Made by a program: the position numbers and the translations under genes. A stretch of 31,556 nucleotides of DNA from a virus: IMG/VR virus record IMGVR_UViG_3300032893_000217, positions 1-31,556 of that record; one strand, given 5' to 3'. Shown in pieces: positions 22,081 through 28,019 of the stretch (its first letter is position 1; each line of letters opens with the position of its first letter). The notes beneath the pieces were generated by a model. That model was not told the DNA's origin, did no database searches, and saw only the letters and a program-made list of their open reading frames with translations.

Positions 22081-22326
22081 TCAGTCCTGTAGCGCTGTGC
22101 CTGCCGCACGCCGCGCCGTGGTGGTCGAGCCGTGGTGGTCGAGCCGTGGTGGTCGAGCCGTGGTGGTCGAGCCGTGGTGGTCGAGCCGGTCCCTCAGGTA
22201 TCCGGCCAGTCGCTCCTCGTCTCCCCGCCCGGGGCGCAGGCCGAACAGGCCCAACAGCTCGCGCGCGCCATCCTCGGGCTCCATCGCCCCAGAGGCCACA
22301 CGGGCCTCCACATCCCGGCGGTCCAT
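22081..22326 (-). CDS. 81-aa protein whose C-terminus is encoded by a frame-shifting tandem repeat
   Basis: The ATG at 22326 has AGGAG eight bases upstream; an ATG at 22332 lies too close to the site. Residues 1-45 (MDRRDVEARVASGAMEPEDG, ARELLGLFGLRPGRGDEERL) are a small helical domain ending at LAGYLRDR. The rest, LDHHGSTTTARPPR repeated, is produced by five copies of a 14-bp DNA unit read in all three frames in turn. Its tail is therefore likely dispensable or variable. No family recognised. Confidence 0.65.
   Translation of the reverse strand: MDRRDVEARVASGAMEPEDGARELLGLFGLRPGRGDEERLAGYLRDRLDHHGSTTTARPPRLDHHGSTTTARRAAGTALQD
22117..22186. repeat. Five perfect 14-bp tandem repeats
   Basis: The unit CGTGGTGGTCGAGC occurs five times without change, at 22117, 22131, 22145, 22159 and 22173. 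Fourteen is not a multiple of three, so gain or loss of one unit changes the reading frame and the end of the 22081-22326 protein. Confidence 0.97.
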
Positions 22327-22358
22327 CGCCATCACTCCTCTCCAATGTTCCATAGCCC

Positions 22359-22386
22359 TGGTATCATGGCCATGGTATCACGGCCA
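22359..22386. repeat. Two 14-bp tandem repeats before the 81-aa gene
   Basis: TGGTATCATGGCCA (22359-22372) is followed by TGGTATCACGGCCA (22373-22386), one base different, then another TGGCCA. Both units contain a GGCCATGG-type palindrome. The gap 22327-22405 is the only sizeable one in this part of the operon and may hold an operator or RNA element; no promoter boxes are evident. Confidence 0.75.
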
Positions 22387-22405
22387 TGGCCAAACGTAAG
22401 CGGCC

Positions 22406-22681
22406 CTAACGTCTGCGGCGCGCGGATAGTCCGCCATCCGAGGGGGACCGGTCCTCGGGCCCCTCTAAGTGGAACGGCACATGGTCGAGCAGCTCCGAGA
22501 CGTCGTCGCCGTCCTCCACGGTCAACCTGATGTGGCCGTCGTCCAGCTCCTCGAACCTGGCCACGTTACCGTGCCCGTCCTCTATGAGGTCCAGGTCCTC
22601 GCCCTCCTCCCAGCCGGAGTCGTCTAGCAGCTCCCGCAGGGTGAGCGCCAACGCGCTCACATAGGTCAGGGGCGCACTCAC
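22406..22681 (-). CDS. Acidic 91-aa protein, GTG start
   Basis: The GTG at 22681 overlaps the preceding stop (GTGA). After a short helix (APLTYVSALALTLRELLDDS) the chain becomes very acidic (GWEEGEDLDLIEDGHGNVAR, FEELDDGHIRLTVEDGDDV) and ends in a basic tail (LSARRRR). Such acidic small proteins in phages sometimes mimic DNA or inhibit host nucleases, but there is no specific evidence here. No family recognised. Confidence 0.65.
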   Translation of the reverse strand: MSAPLTYVSALALTLRELLDDSGWEEGEDLDLIEDGHGNVARFEELDDGHIRLTVEDGDDVSELLDHVPFHLEGPEDRSPSDGGLSARRRR

Positions 22682-22788
22682 CGGAGCACCAGCCCGAAGG
22701 CCCAGGCGGCGAGCGCCAGTGGCGGCCCGAGCAGCGGCCGCAGGGCCGCGTACCAGTACAGGGCGCCGAAGGCGTACGCCAGCAGCAG
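22678..22788 (-). CDS. Probable 36-aa membrane peptide, start uncertain
   Basis: The frame ending at 22678 encodes LLAYAFGALYWYAALRPLLG and PPLALAAWAFGLVLR, two short hydrophobic helices. Its stop overlaps the GTG of the next gene, and it fills the gap after the stop at 22799, so the operon logic supports it. No ATG, GTG or TTG exists in frame after 22799; a CTG at 22788 is the only near-cognate candidate and is a guess. Confidence 0.4.
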   Translation of the reverse strand: MLLAYAFGALYWYAALRPLLGPPLALAAWAFGLVLR

Positions 22789-22798
22789 GGTGAGCGAC

Positions 22799-23017
22799 TC
22801 ACCCCATGACCTGGTCGAGGCCGAGAACCTCGGCAGCAGGCTCCGCAGCCGGGGCCGAGGCGACCGCCTCGACGTCCCACAGTGCCCAGCCGAGGCCCTC
22901 AGGCCAGCCCACACAAGCAACACGAGCGCCGACCGGCTCGAGCCCCGCATCCCAACTCCTGACGACATCGCAAGGGTCCTCCCCAACAGTGCACTCCAGG
23001 CGGACGGCGTACCTCAC
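22799..23017 (-). CDS. 72-aa protein, GTG start coupled to upstream stop
   Basis: The GTG at 23017 overlaps TGA of the 76-aa gene (GTGA). The sequence RYAVRLECTVGEDPCDVVRS, WDAGLEPVGARVACVGWPEG, LGWALWDVEAVASAPAAEPA begins with a beta strand and looks like a small alpha/beta fold. A longer open frame extends upstream to 23128 but overlaps the 76-aa gene and has arginine-rich shadow composition. No family recognised. Confidence 0.6.
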   Translation of the reverse strand: MRYAVRLECTVGEDPCDVVRSWDAGLEPVGARVACVGWPEGLGWALWDVEAVASAPAAEPAAEVLGLDQVMG

Positions 23018-23244
23018 GCCGTCAGCCTCCCGACGGCGGCGAGCCACCCCGCCACGTCGTCCAGCCTCCGCCTCACGGCCAGGCGACGAGGGCACGCGAG
23101 AGGGGCGTCGCGCTCGACGGCCGTCCACATGCTAGTGCCTGGGTCGCGCGTGATCCTGAAGACCGCGCCGTCGTCCCCGGCCCACCCGATGTACTCCCCC
23201 GGCCTGAAGGCCGAGGGCTCGATGTTCGCGAGGATCCTCCTCAT
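23014..23244 (-). CDS. 76-aa protein coupled to the AAA+ ATPase gene
   Basis: The ATG at 23244 overlaps the stop of the ATPase gene (ATGA). The protein reads MRRILANIEPSAFRPGEYIG, WAGDDGAVFRITRDPGTSMW, TAVERDAPLACPRRLAVRRR, then a helix LDDVAGWLAAVGRLTA. The middle looks like a short beta-sheet with a W at each turn (Y-I-G-W-A..., M-W-T-A). No family recognised; coupling suggests it may serve the ATPase. Confidence 0.7.
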   Translation of the reverse strand: MRRILANIEPSAFRPGEYIGWAGDDGAVFRITRDPGTSMWTAVERDAPLACPRRLAVRRRLDDVAGWLAAVGRLTA

Positions 23245-24326
23245 GACAGGGTCCTCATCTTAGCCGCCTCGATGTCCTTGCGCCAGCTGTCCGGGTCGGC
23301 CTTATAGGCGAGCGCCGCCTGGCCGACCAGGCGCAGGCTCAGGTTGTAGAAGCGGGTCTGGTTGTCCGCCACGAAGGACAGCACCTCCTCGGCCTCCTCG
23401 GGCGAGCACCCGAACTGGGCGGCGAGCATGCCCTCGGGGCCCTCGGACACCTGCCGGATGCGTATCATGAAGTCACGCCGGGTCCTGAGCGTAAGGCACA
23501 GGTACATCGAGCGGTCGACCAGGGCCTTGAGGTGCTCCGAGTCGCGCTTGCCCGACCGGATGGCCACCTCGAAGTCCAGGTTGGTCAGGAAGACCACGTG
23601 CCCGCGGAACTCGAAGCGGTCCGGGATGCCCAGCTCCTCGAGCCAGCGGGCCTCCTTGCGCCAGCTTATCGAGCGCACGGGCCCCGAGTCCAGCGCGCCC
23701 TTGAGCAGGTTCAGCGCCACCTCGTCCCTGAACACCTCGTCCAGGTCGTCCAGCATCAGGACGCCGCCGTTGCGGGTGCGCCACAGCGCCTGGTACAGGC
23801 CGACCGCCGACACGCTCCCGCTGATGACGTCGTAGTGCAGCGAGGGGTTGCCCTCGTCGTCGAACGACTCGGGCCCCTCGGGCCAGCGCTCGGCGAGCGC
23901 CCGCCGCACCGTGTAGGACTTGCCCAGGCCCGGCGGGCCCGAGACTATCAGGCTCGGCATGCTGCCCTGCACCAGGCGCCTCGCCATGCGCTCCATCGCG
24001 TCGTAGCGGATGTTGATCCGCTCCATCGCCTGCTCGAGCGTCTCATCGGGGTCGAACTCGGGCAGGGCGTCCACGCCGTAGCGCTGCCCTCCGAGGAAGG
24101 AGGCCAGCGGGGATGGGGACGGGGACCCGTCCACCGACCCACCATACCGGGCGCGGGGCAGCTCGTGCCCCTCGCGCCTCAGGTGCGACTTGACCGACGA
24201 CACGCTCGCGCCCGTGGTCTGGGCGCCGGGGACCGTCGCCCTCACGTGGGCGGCGACCTCCTCGTTGTCCGCATCGGGCCTCACCGCCAGGTAGTCCACT
24301 ATCGCGTCCTTGACCGCACTGCTCAT
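23241..24326 (-). CDS. AAA+ ATPase with N-terminal HTH-like domain (361 aa)
   Basis: The ATG at 24326 lies behind a G-rich site; an in-frame GTG two codons earlier is an alternative. Residues 1-60 form a small helical domain (VKDAIVDYLAVRPDADNEEV, GAQTTGASVSSVKSHLRREG, HELPRAR) also present in the proteins at 26711-27457 and 29380-29676. The ATPase core has Walker A GPPGLGKS (130-137), Walker B GGVLMLDDLDEVF (187-199), and sensor-1 VVFLTNLD (244-251), with R272 or R281 as possible arginine fingers. Phage AAA+ proteins of this type are loaders or remodelers with unknown targets. The N-terminal domain could bring it to DNA. It heads the accessory operon that runs to 21154. Confidence 0.85.
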   Translation of the reverse strand: MSSAVKDAIVDYLAVRPDADNEEVAAHVRATVPGAQTTGASVSSVKSHLRREGHELPRARYGGSVDGSPSPSPLASFLGGQRYGVDALPEFDPDETLEQAMERINIRYDAMERMARRLVQGSMPSLIVSGPPGLGKSYTVRRALAERWPEGPESFDDEGNPSLHYDVISGSVSAVGLYQALWRTRNGGVLMLDDLDEVFRDEVALNLLKGALDSGPVRSISWRKEARWLEELGIPDRFEFRGHVVFLTNLDFEVAIRSGKRDSEHLKALVDRSMYLCLTLRTRRDFMIRIRQVSEGPEGMLAAQFGCSPEEAEEVLSFVADNQTRFYNLSLRLVGQAALAYKADPDSWRKDIEAAKMRTLS

Positions 24327-24386
24327 CTGCACACCCCCACCGTTGTCGCGGGCCCCTCAGGGTCCGTCCAGAAGGCTCGGTCCAGC

Positions 24387-24761
24387 CTACATTCCAAGCA
24401 TACGCCGCCGAGCCGTCGGCGCACACCGCAAAAATCCTATGCGGGCATCAGGCGGCGACCGTGCCGTCGCGGGCCTCAGCCTCCCGCGGGAGACGACGTA
24501 CCGCCGCCCGCCGAAGTTGGCCCACAGGAGTCCGTCCAGCGGGAAGCAGCGGAAGCCCCGCGCCGCCACGTCGTAGACGGGCACCAGCCCGCGCGCCCAC
24601 GGGTCGTAGGCCATGCCCTTCCCCGTGGCGCCGGCAGTCACGCCCCGCCGGCACACCATCCTCCTCACCGCGCCGTCGGCCCGCCTGATGAAGCCAACGG
24701 CGAACAGCCTGCCGTCCGCGGTCGCGCGGACGAAGTCGGCCAGCGATAGGGACCGGGCCAC
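24387..24761 (-). CDS. Conserved small phage protein, SH3-like pattern (124 aa), GTG start
   Basis: The GTG at 24761 follows the previous stop by ten bases. The core is VGFIRRADGAVRRMVCRRGV, GATGKGMAYDPWARGLVPVYD, GFRCFPLDGLLWANFGGRRY. The pattern F-I-(K/R)-R-x-(D/T)-G-x-x-R-x-M-x-C-R-x-G-V and Y-D-P-x-x-x-x-L-x-x-V-x-D is one I know from small proteins in very many phages; it looks like a five-strand barrel, and its function is unknown. The last 30 residues are basic (RGRLRPATARSPPDARIG) and may be disordered. Confidence 0.75.
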   Translation of the reverse strand: MARSLSLADFVRATADGRLFAVGFIRRADGAVRRMVCRRGVTAGATGKGMAYDPWARGLVPVYDVAARGFRCFPLDGLLWANFGGRRYVVSRGRLRPATARSPPDARIGFLRCAPTARRRMLGM

Positions 24762-24771
24762 GGGCCGCCCC

Positions 24772-25032
24772 TCAGTGGAGCCTGCGGCCGGACGGGGCCG
24801 GCCTCGCGCCCGGCGAGGGCCAGCCCTGCCGCGCAGCGTACCAGTCCGCGTAGGCCGCGATCGCCGCGGCATAGCGGACCACGCCGACCGCCAGCAGCGC
24901 GTCCATGTCCCTGTCGTACTCCTCCCGCCAGGCCGGCGGGAGGGGCGGGTCGTACTCGCACGCCCGCGTGTCGGGGTGGAAGCCGTGCCCTATGCGGGCG
25001 ACCCACCTGTCGCATATGTCCCTCGCGTTCAT
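24772..25032 (-). CDS. 86-aa hypothetical phage protein
   Basis: The ATG at 25032 follows AGGAGG at seven to eight bases, in a leader very like that of the 22060 gene (GAGGAGGACTGGA). The protein reads MNARDICDRWVARIGHGFHP, DTRACEYDPPLPPAWREEYD, RDMDALLAVGVVRYAAAIAA, then ends basic. The start 'D-x-W-x-x-x-I-G-x-G-F-H-P-D-T' recurs in small phage proteins I have seen, followed by a Y-D-x-D-(M/L) helix. Function unknown. Its start overlaps the stop of a 19-codon leader frame. Confidence 0.75.
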   Translation of the reverse strand: MNARDICDRWVARIGHGFHPDTRACEYDPPLPPAWREEYDRDMDALLAVGVVRYAAAIAAYADWYAARQGWPSPGARPAPSGRRLH

Positions 25033-25088
25033 CTCCAGTCCTCCTCTCGGTAGGCCGTCAGCCTCTTGCTCATAGAACCACCACGCAT
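25029..25088 (-). CDS. 19-aa leader peptide
   Basis: An ATG at 25088 behind AGGAGGAGG opens a 19-codon frame (MRGGSMSKRLTAYREEDWR) whose TGA overlaps the ATG of the 86-aa gene. Within this peptide the codons E-E-D-W are themselves the ribosome site of the next gene, so its translation should affect access to that site. It is the first frame downstream of the repeat array. Too short for family assignment. Confidence 0.5.
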   Translation of the reverse strand: MRGGSMSKRLTAYREEDWR

Positions 25089-25408
25089 GACCAGTCCTCC
25101 TCCTCTCGGCCTGGGGACCATCCCCGGGCGTCCATCCTGGCCCAAATTCTGGGCCAGACTGCGGCGCCGTCCGACCTGTCCGGCCTACGTCCGACCTGTC
25201 CGACCTAGAGTCGCTCAGATTGCGGCGGAGTTCACCTGCCGTCTGACCTGTCCGACCTAGAGTGCGCCGAATTGCGGCGGAGTTCGCTTGCCGTCTGACC
25301 TGTCCGACCTAGAGTTGCTCAGATTGCGGCGATGACTGCCGCAATTCGGCGCACTCTAGGTCGGACAGGTCGGACCCAGAGTTCTCCGGGTCACTCTGGG
25401 TCCGACCT

Positions 25409-25445
25409 CGTCTGACCTTGTAAAAGTAGGTCAGACGACCTTTTT
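25409..25445 (+). terminator. Iteron hairpin followed by T5 on the plus strand
   Basis: CGTCTGACCT (25409-25418) and AGGTCAGACG (25428-25437) pair perfectly over ten bases around a nine-base loop; three bases later comes TTTTT (25441-25445). No plus-strand gene precedes it, so it may be an incidental consequence of the iteron geometry. Confidence 0.35.
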
Positions 25446-25499
25446 GCCTTATATTTCATATACTTACACCACTGGGTCCGACCGTCTGACCTCCGGACG

Positions 25500-25551
25500 A
25501 TACACATGTGTGCGTGTGTGTGTGTGTGCGTGCGTGCACGTACGCGCACAT
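25500..25551. repeat. 52-bp perfect purine/pyrimidine alternation, GT-rich
   Basis: Every base from 25500 to 25551 alternates purine and pyrimidine, mostly as GT/GC/CA steps, with a (GT)n core. Such tracts can adopt left-handed Z-DNA under negative supercoiling. It sits inside the 77-base loop of the long inverted repeat of the iteron array. Confidence 0.95.
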
Positions 25552-25618
25552 TACCGACTTAGTGCTTTAAGGTCAGACAGGTCGGACCCAGTGGTCTAAG
25601 TATATGATATTACTACAT

Positions 25619-25655
25619 AAAATCTGTCCGACCTAGGGCTTTTAAGGTCAGACAG
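25619..25655 (-). terminator. Likely intrinsic terminator of the 28795-25840 operon
   Basis: On the minus strand CTGTCTGACCT (25655-25645) pairs with AGGTCGGACAG (25634-25624) over eleven positions (one G-U) around a ten-base loop, then ATTTTATG. It lies about 185 bases after the stop at 25840 and is made of two iterons. Confidence 0.5.
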
Positions 25656-25839
25656 AGGTCAGACAGGTCGGACCCAGAGTGCCCCGGGGGCGGCCATTGG
25701 TCGTCTCTGGGTCCGACGTGTCCGACCTCCGGAGCGCCCAATTGCGGCGCGATGCGCCGCCAGCCGGTCAGCCAGAGGGGGACTGCGTCCCAGAGTGGAC
25801 CACCCGCAGCGGGCCTTCTCGCCGGCGCGCGATGGGCGG

Positions 25840-26205
25840 TCAGCCCGCCTGCTCCGCCTCCTGCCAGCGGGCCAGGAATGCCTGCAGCCACTCGGCCTGC
25901 GCGAGCATCTGCGGCGCCGCCGCGCCCAGGAGCGCGTCCTGCGCCAGCGACGCGAGCATCTCGCCCGCGCCGCCGCCGGCGGCCCGCAGCCCCTCGTTCC
26001 CCGGCAGGGCGAGCCAGTCCTCCAGCTCGTCCAGCTCGTCCACGAGCCGGACGAGCGGGTCGTCCGGCCACACCCTCCAGCGCAGCGAGGGGTGCTTCGC
26101 GCGCATCCTGCGGGCCTCCTCCCTCGCGGCCGCCCGGTCCGCCCCGTGGTCGGACAGGGCCAGCCAGCGGCCAGACTCCGTGTTGAACTGCACCTCGACG
26201 CCCAT
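25840..26205 (-). CDS. 121-aa helical protein
   Basis: The ATG at 26205 follows GAGGAGGG at nine bases. The first half has MGVEVQFNTESGRWLALSDH, GADRAAAREEARRMRAKHPS, LRWRVWPDDPL, a strand-helix-strand unit; the second is helical and acidic (VRLVDELDELEDWLALPGNE, EMLASLAQDALLGAAAPQML, AEWLQAFLARWQEAEQ). No membrane segment or signal. I do not recognise the family. It is the last gene before the iteron array, and the frame upstream of its start is a shadow of the neighbouring gap and gene. Confidence 0.75.
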   Translation of the reverse strand: MGVEVQFNTESGRWLALSDHGADRAAAREEARRMRAKHPSLRWRVWPDDPLVRLVDELDELEDWLALPGNEGLRAAGGGAGEMLASLAQDALLGAAAPQMLAQAEWLQAFLARWQEAEQAG

Positions 26206-26220
26206 CTCAGCGCCCTCCTC

Positions 26221-26276
26221 GATGCCCGCGCCCCATGCGCGGGCATCGGTCAGGGCGCGGGGGGACCGGCCCCCCG
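26221..26276. repeat. Double hairpin between the 113-aa and 121-aa genes
   Basis: GATGCCCGCGC (26221-26231) and GCGCGGGCATC (26237-26247) form an 11-bp stem with a five-base loop directly before the ribosome site of the 26205 gene. A second stem, CGCGGGGGG with CCCCCCGCG, lies at about 26256-26278. The two are joined by GGTCAGGGCG, exactly as in the gap at 26641-26700. Confidence 0.85.
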
Positions 26277-26285
26277 CGGCGCGCC

Positions 26286-26627
26286 TCACGCGCCACCCAG
26301 ATGGGCCACGGCCAGCCTCTCGGCCAGCGCGTCCAGCTCCGGCCTGAACGGGTCGCCGTACACCAGCAATGCAGCCAGCACGGGTATCCGCTCGTCCACC
26401 CCGGCGCGAACGCGGGCCATGCGCCACACGTAGTAGGCCCTATCGTCCCTCGGCCTGGTCGACCGCAGCCGGCCGCCGCGCCCGCGGCACGCCTCCTCCA
26501 GCCCCGCCTCGTCCGGCGCCGGGCGCCGCCCGGAGCCACCGCATGCCCTGCACACGTGCGTCTCCCCCAGGATCGTCCTGACCCCGGTGCCGTTGCACAG
26601 CTTGCAGTCTCTGTCCTCAATCGTCAT
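26286..26627 (-). CDS. Small protein with DnaJ-type zinc finger (113 aa)
   Basis: The ATG at 26627 follows GAGGAGG at nine bases. Residues 8-33 contain two C-x-x-C-x-G-x-G motifs (CKLCNGTG with C8/C11 and CRACGGSG with C26/C29), the pattern of one zinc site of the DnaJ cysteine-rich domain. The rest is helical (GLEEACRGRGGRLRSTRPRD, RAYYVWRMARVRAGVDERIP, LDALAERLAVAHLGGA). There is no J-domain, so it is not a co-chaperone by itself. Similar small one-finger proteins are common in phages and may bind host factors or nucleic acid. Confidence 0.78.
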   Translation of the reverse strand: MTIEDRDCKLCNGTGVRTILGETHVCRACGGSGRRPAPDEAGLEEACRGRGGRLRSTRPRDDRAYYVWRMARVRAGVDERIPVLAALLVYGDPFRPELDALAERLAVAHLGGA

Positions 26628-26640
26628 GGCTCGCGCCCTC

Positions 26641-26700
26641 CTCGAAGCCCGCGCACCATGCGCGGGCTTCGGTCAGGGCGCGGGGGCGTCGCCGCCCCCG
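26641..26700. repeat. Double hairpin between the 248-aa and 113-aa genes, homologous to the 26.2 kb gap
   Basis: CGAAGCCCGCGC and GCGCGGGCTTCG form a 12-bp stem (26643-26671 region) with loop ACCAT, and GCGGGGGCG with CGCCCCCGC a 9-bp stem at about 26680-26701. Compared with the 26.2 kb copy, a T-A pair has become A-T in the first stem, keeping the pairing. Confidence 0.85.
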
Positions 26701-26710
26701 CCGTCCGGCC

Positions 26711-27457
26711 TCACACCGCGGGGAACAGGTCCCGCAGCGTGGCGCCCTCGACCGTCACCCTGCACACCCCGTCGCCCGCGATCGCGTAGGTCTGCCCGAG
26801 CTCGGGCGTCTCGCCCACGCGCTCGTGGGCGAACGTCCGCGCCCGCTTGAGCGTCCGGAAGGTCCGATGCCCGTGGGCGCCGTCGACGGCCGACCACGAG
26901 ACGACGATCTCCGAGGGGCTTGCCTGCGGCCTGCGGCCGGGCACGGCCACCCCGGCCTTCCGCATGTCCAGCGCCACGCTCGCGAGCGAGCGCGCCGTGG
27001 TGCGGGCAGCAGGGTACCGCCCCCTCACGCAGGCGACGATGTCCGCGTAGGACATGTCCGTCTCGAGCAGCTCCATGCAGAGCCGCCCGATAGCGCCCCG
27101 CTCGGGCTTCTCGGCCGGCGCCTCGGGCTCCTCGGCCTGCGCCTCGGGCTCCTCGGCCTGCGCCTCGGGCTCCTCGGCCTGCGCCTCGGGCTCCTCGGCC
27201 GGCGCCTCGGGCTCCTCGGCCGGCGCCTCGGGCTCCTCGGCCGGCGCCTCGGGCTCCTCGGCCGGCGCCTCGGGCTCCTCGGCCTGCGCCTCGGGCTCCT
27301 CGGCCTGCGCCTCGGGCTCCTCGGCCTGCGCGCCCGCGAGGGCCGCGATCGAGGCCTCCAGCTTCTCCCGCGAGGACTTCCACGAGGCCAACTCGGGCAT
27401 CCCCGCCTTGGCGCGCAGGGCGTTGAGCTCCGCGAGCCGTTCCTTGGTCGTCGACAT
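26711..27457 (-). CDS. 248-aa protein: eleven 7-residue acidic repeats, then HTH-like and C-terminal domains
   Basis: The ATG at 27457 (MSTTKERLAELNALRAKAGM) has AAGGAGAG at eight bases and is chosen over an upstream in-frame codon at 27589 that runs through a palindrome. Residues 43-119 are eleven tandem copies of A-(Q/P)-A-E-(E/K)-P-E, a rigid acidic linker. Residues about 123-175 hold the HTH-like domain shared with the AAA+ and 98-aa proteins (MSYADIVACVRGRYPAARTT, ARSLASVALDMRKAGVAVPG, RR). The last 60 residues (VVSWSAVDGAHGHRTFRTLK, RARTFAHERVGETPELGQTY, AIAGDGVCRVTVEGATL) look like a separate beta-rich domain. It may bind DNA with one end and a partner with the other. Function unknown. 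Confidence 0.75.
   Translation of the reverse strand: MSTTKERLAELNALRAKAGMPELASWKSSREKLEASIAALAGAQAEEPEAQAEEPEAQAEEPEAPAEEPEAPAEEPEAPAEEPEAPAEEPEAQAEEPEAQAEEPEAQAEEPEAPAEKPERGAIGRLCMELLETDMSYADIVACVRGRYPAARTTARSLASVALDMRKAGVAVPGRRPQASPSEIVVSWSAVDGAHGHRTFRTLKRARTFAHERVGETPELGQTYAIAGDGVCRVTVEGATLRDLFPAV
27101..27331. repeat. Eleven 21-bp in-frame repeats with two alternating variants
   Basis: The minus-strand unit encodes AQAEEPE or APAEEPE. In gene order the variants run Q-Q-Q-P-P-P-P-Q-Q-Q-P, the last unit having K for E. The block structure suggests duplication of multi-unit segments. Confidence 0.95.
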
Positions 27458-27540
27458 GTTCCGCACTCTCCTTCTCCGGGCGGACCGCTCCGCCTCACCA
27501 CCCCACAGTAGCCCGTTTCTCGGGCTCCGCGAACTGCATA

Positions 27541-27612
27541 ATGGGCATGGGCCCATGCCCATGTCCCCGGGGCCCGGCTCCCCGCACATGCCCGTCCCGC
27601 AGGGCGGGCATG
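27541..27612. repeat. 22-bp perfect palindrome and adjacent hairpin
   Basis: ATGGGCATGGG and CCCATGCCCAT are directly joined (27541-27562), giving a loopless palindrome. CATGCCCG (27587-27594) and CGGGCATG (27605-27612), with an inner CCC/GGG, form a second stem sharing the same CATGCCC core. A small AGCCCG/CGGGCT stem lies at 27510-27525. All are in the gap between the 124-aa and 248-aa genes. Confidence 0.85.
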
Positions 27613-27617
27613 GTCAG

Positions 27618-27992
27618 TCAGCCGGCCAGCCGCACCTCGCACCACGTGCCGTGCGTCGGGTCCTCCCCCAACCACCGGCCCTCGTCCATCAGGCGGCGCT
27701 CCATCTCCCCGCGCTGCTCCGCGTCCAGCTGCGCCGCGAAGTCGCCCACCGTCTCCTCGTCGGGCCCGCCGTCGGACGACTCCACGACCACCGGCGTCGA
27801 GTCCGTCACCACGAACCACGAGTCCACGGCCTCGACGTCCGTGGTCTCCATGGAGCCGAGGCCGCGCAGCGCCGCGTCGCAGGCGGCCCCCCGGACGCGC
27901 TCGCTCCAGCGGTCCTCGCCCTCCTCCGCCTGCACATCCACCTGGTGGGCCACGTGCCGCAGCACCTCCACCCTCACCGTCCTCTTGCCCAT
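27618..27992 (-). CDS. 124-aa hypothetical protein
   Basis: The ATG at 27992 follows AAGGAG at nine bases. The frame is open to 28073 but the upstream part lies in a long inverted repeat. The protein reads MGKRTVRVEVLRHVAHQVDV, QAEEGEDRWSERVRGAACDA, ALRGLGSMETTDVEAVDSWF, VVTDSTPVVVESSDGG and ends DEGRWLGEDPTHGTWCEVRL. It looks like a small beta-alpha fold of the ferredoxin-like sort (strand, helix, strand). No family recognised. Confidence 0.7.
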   Translation of the reverse strand: MGKRTVRVEVLRHVAHQVDVQAEEGEDRWSERVRGAACDAALRGLGSMETTDVEAVDSWFVVTDSTPVVVESSDGGPDEETVGDFAAQLDAEQRGEMERRLMDEGRWLGEDPTHGTWCEVRLAG

Positions 27993-28019
27993 GTTCCTAC
28001 ACTCCTTCTTGCTCGGGCA

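Larger units (their letters stand above)
25169..25728. promoter_or_regulatory. Iteron-like array of 9-bp GTCYGACCT motifs in direct and inverted repeats; candidate origin or master operator
   Basis: About twenty copies of GTCCGACCT, GTCTGACCT or their complements fill this gene-free stretch, usually as adjacent pairs followed by AGAGT. A 52-bp unit repeats directly from 25189, 25241 and 25293. A 34-bp perfect inverted repeat joins 25245-25278 with 25338-25371. A 16-bp perfect hairpin joins 25367-25382 with 25393-25408. A near-perfect 36/37-bp inverted repeat joins 25457-25492 with 25570-25606. AT-rich patches lie at 25441-25470 and 25594-25624; both contain TATACT, which could be a -10 box. 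Iterons plus AT-rich DNA fit a replication origin; an operator array or partition site is also possible. Confidence 0.75.

Noticed and set aside
22566-22880. GTG-started alternative frame between 22802 and 22566
   Set aside because: It overlaps the acidic 91-aa gene in another frame and has arginine/cysteine-rich shadow composition; the 36-aa hydrophobic frame fits the operon overlaps better.
25189-25336. CRISPR array from the 52-bp direct repeats
   Set aside because: Copies are contiguous without unique spacers, contain internal iterons and are followed by inverted copies; there are no cas genes.
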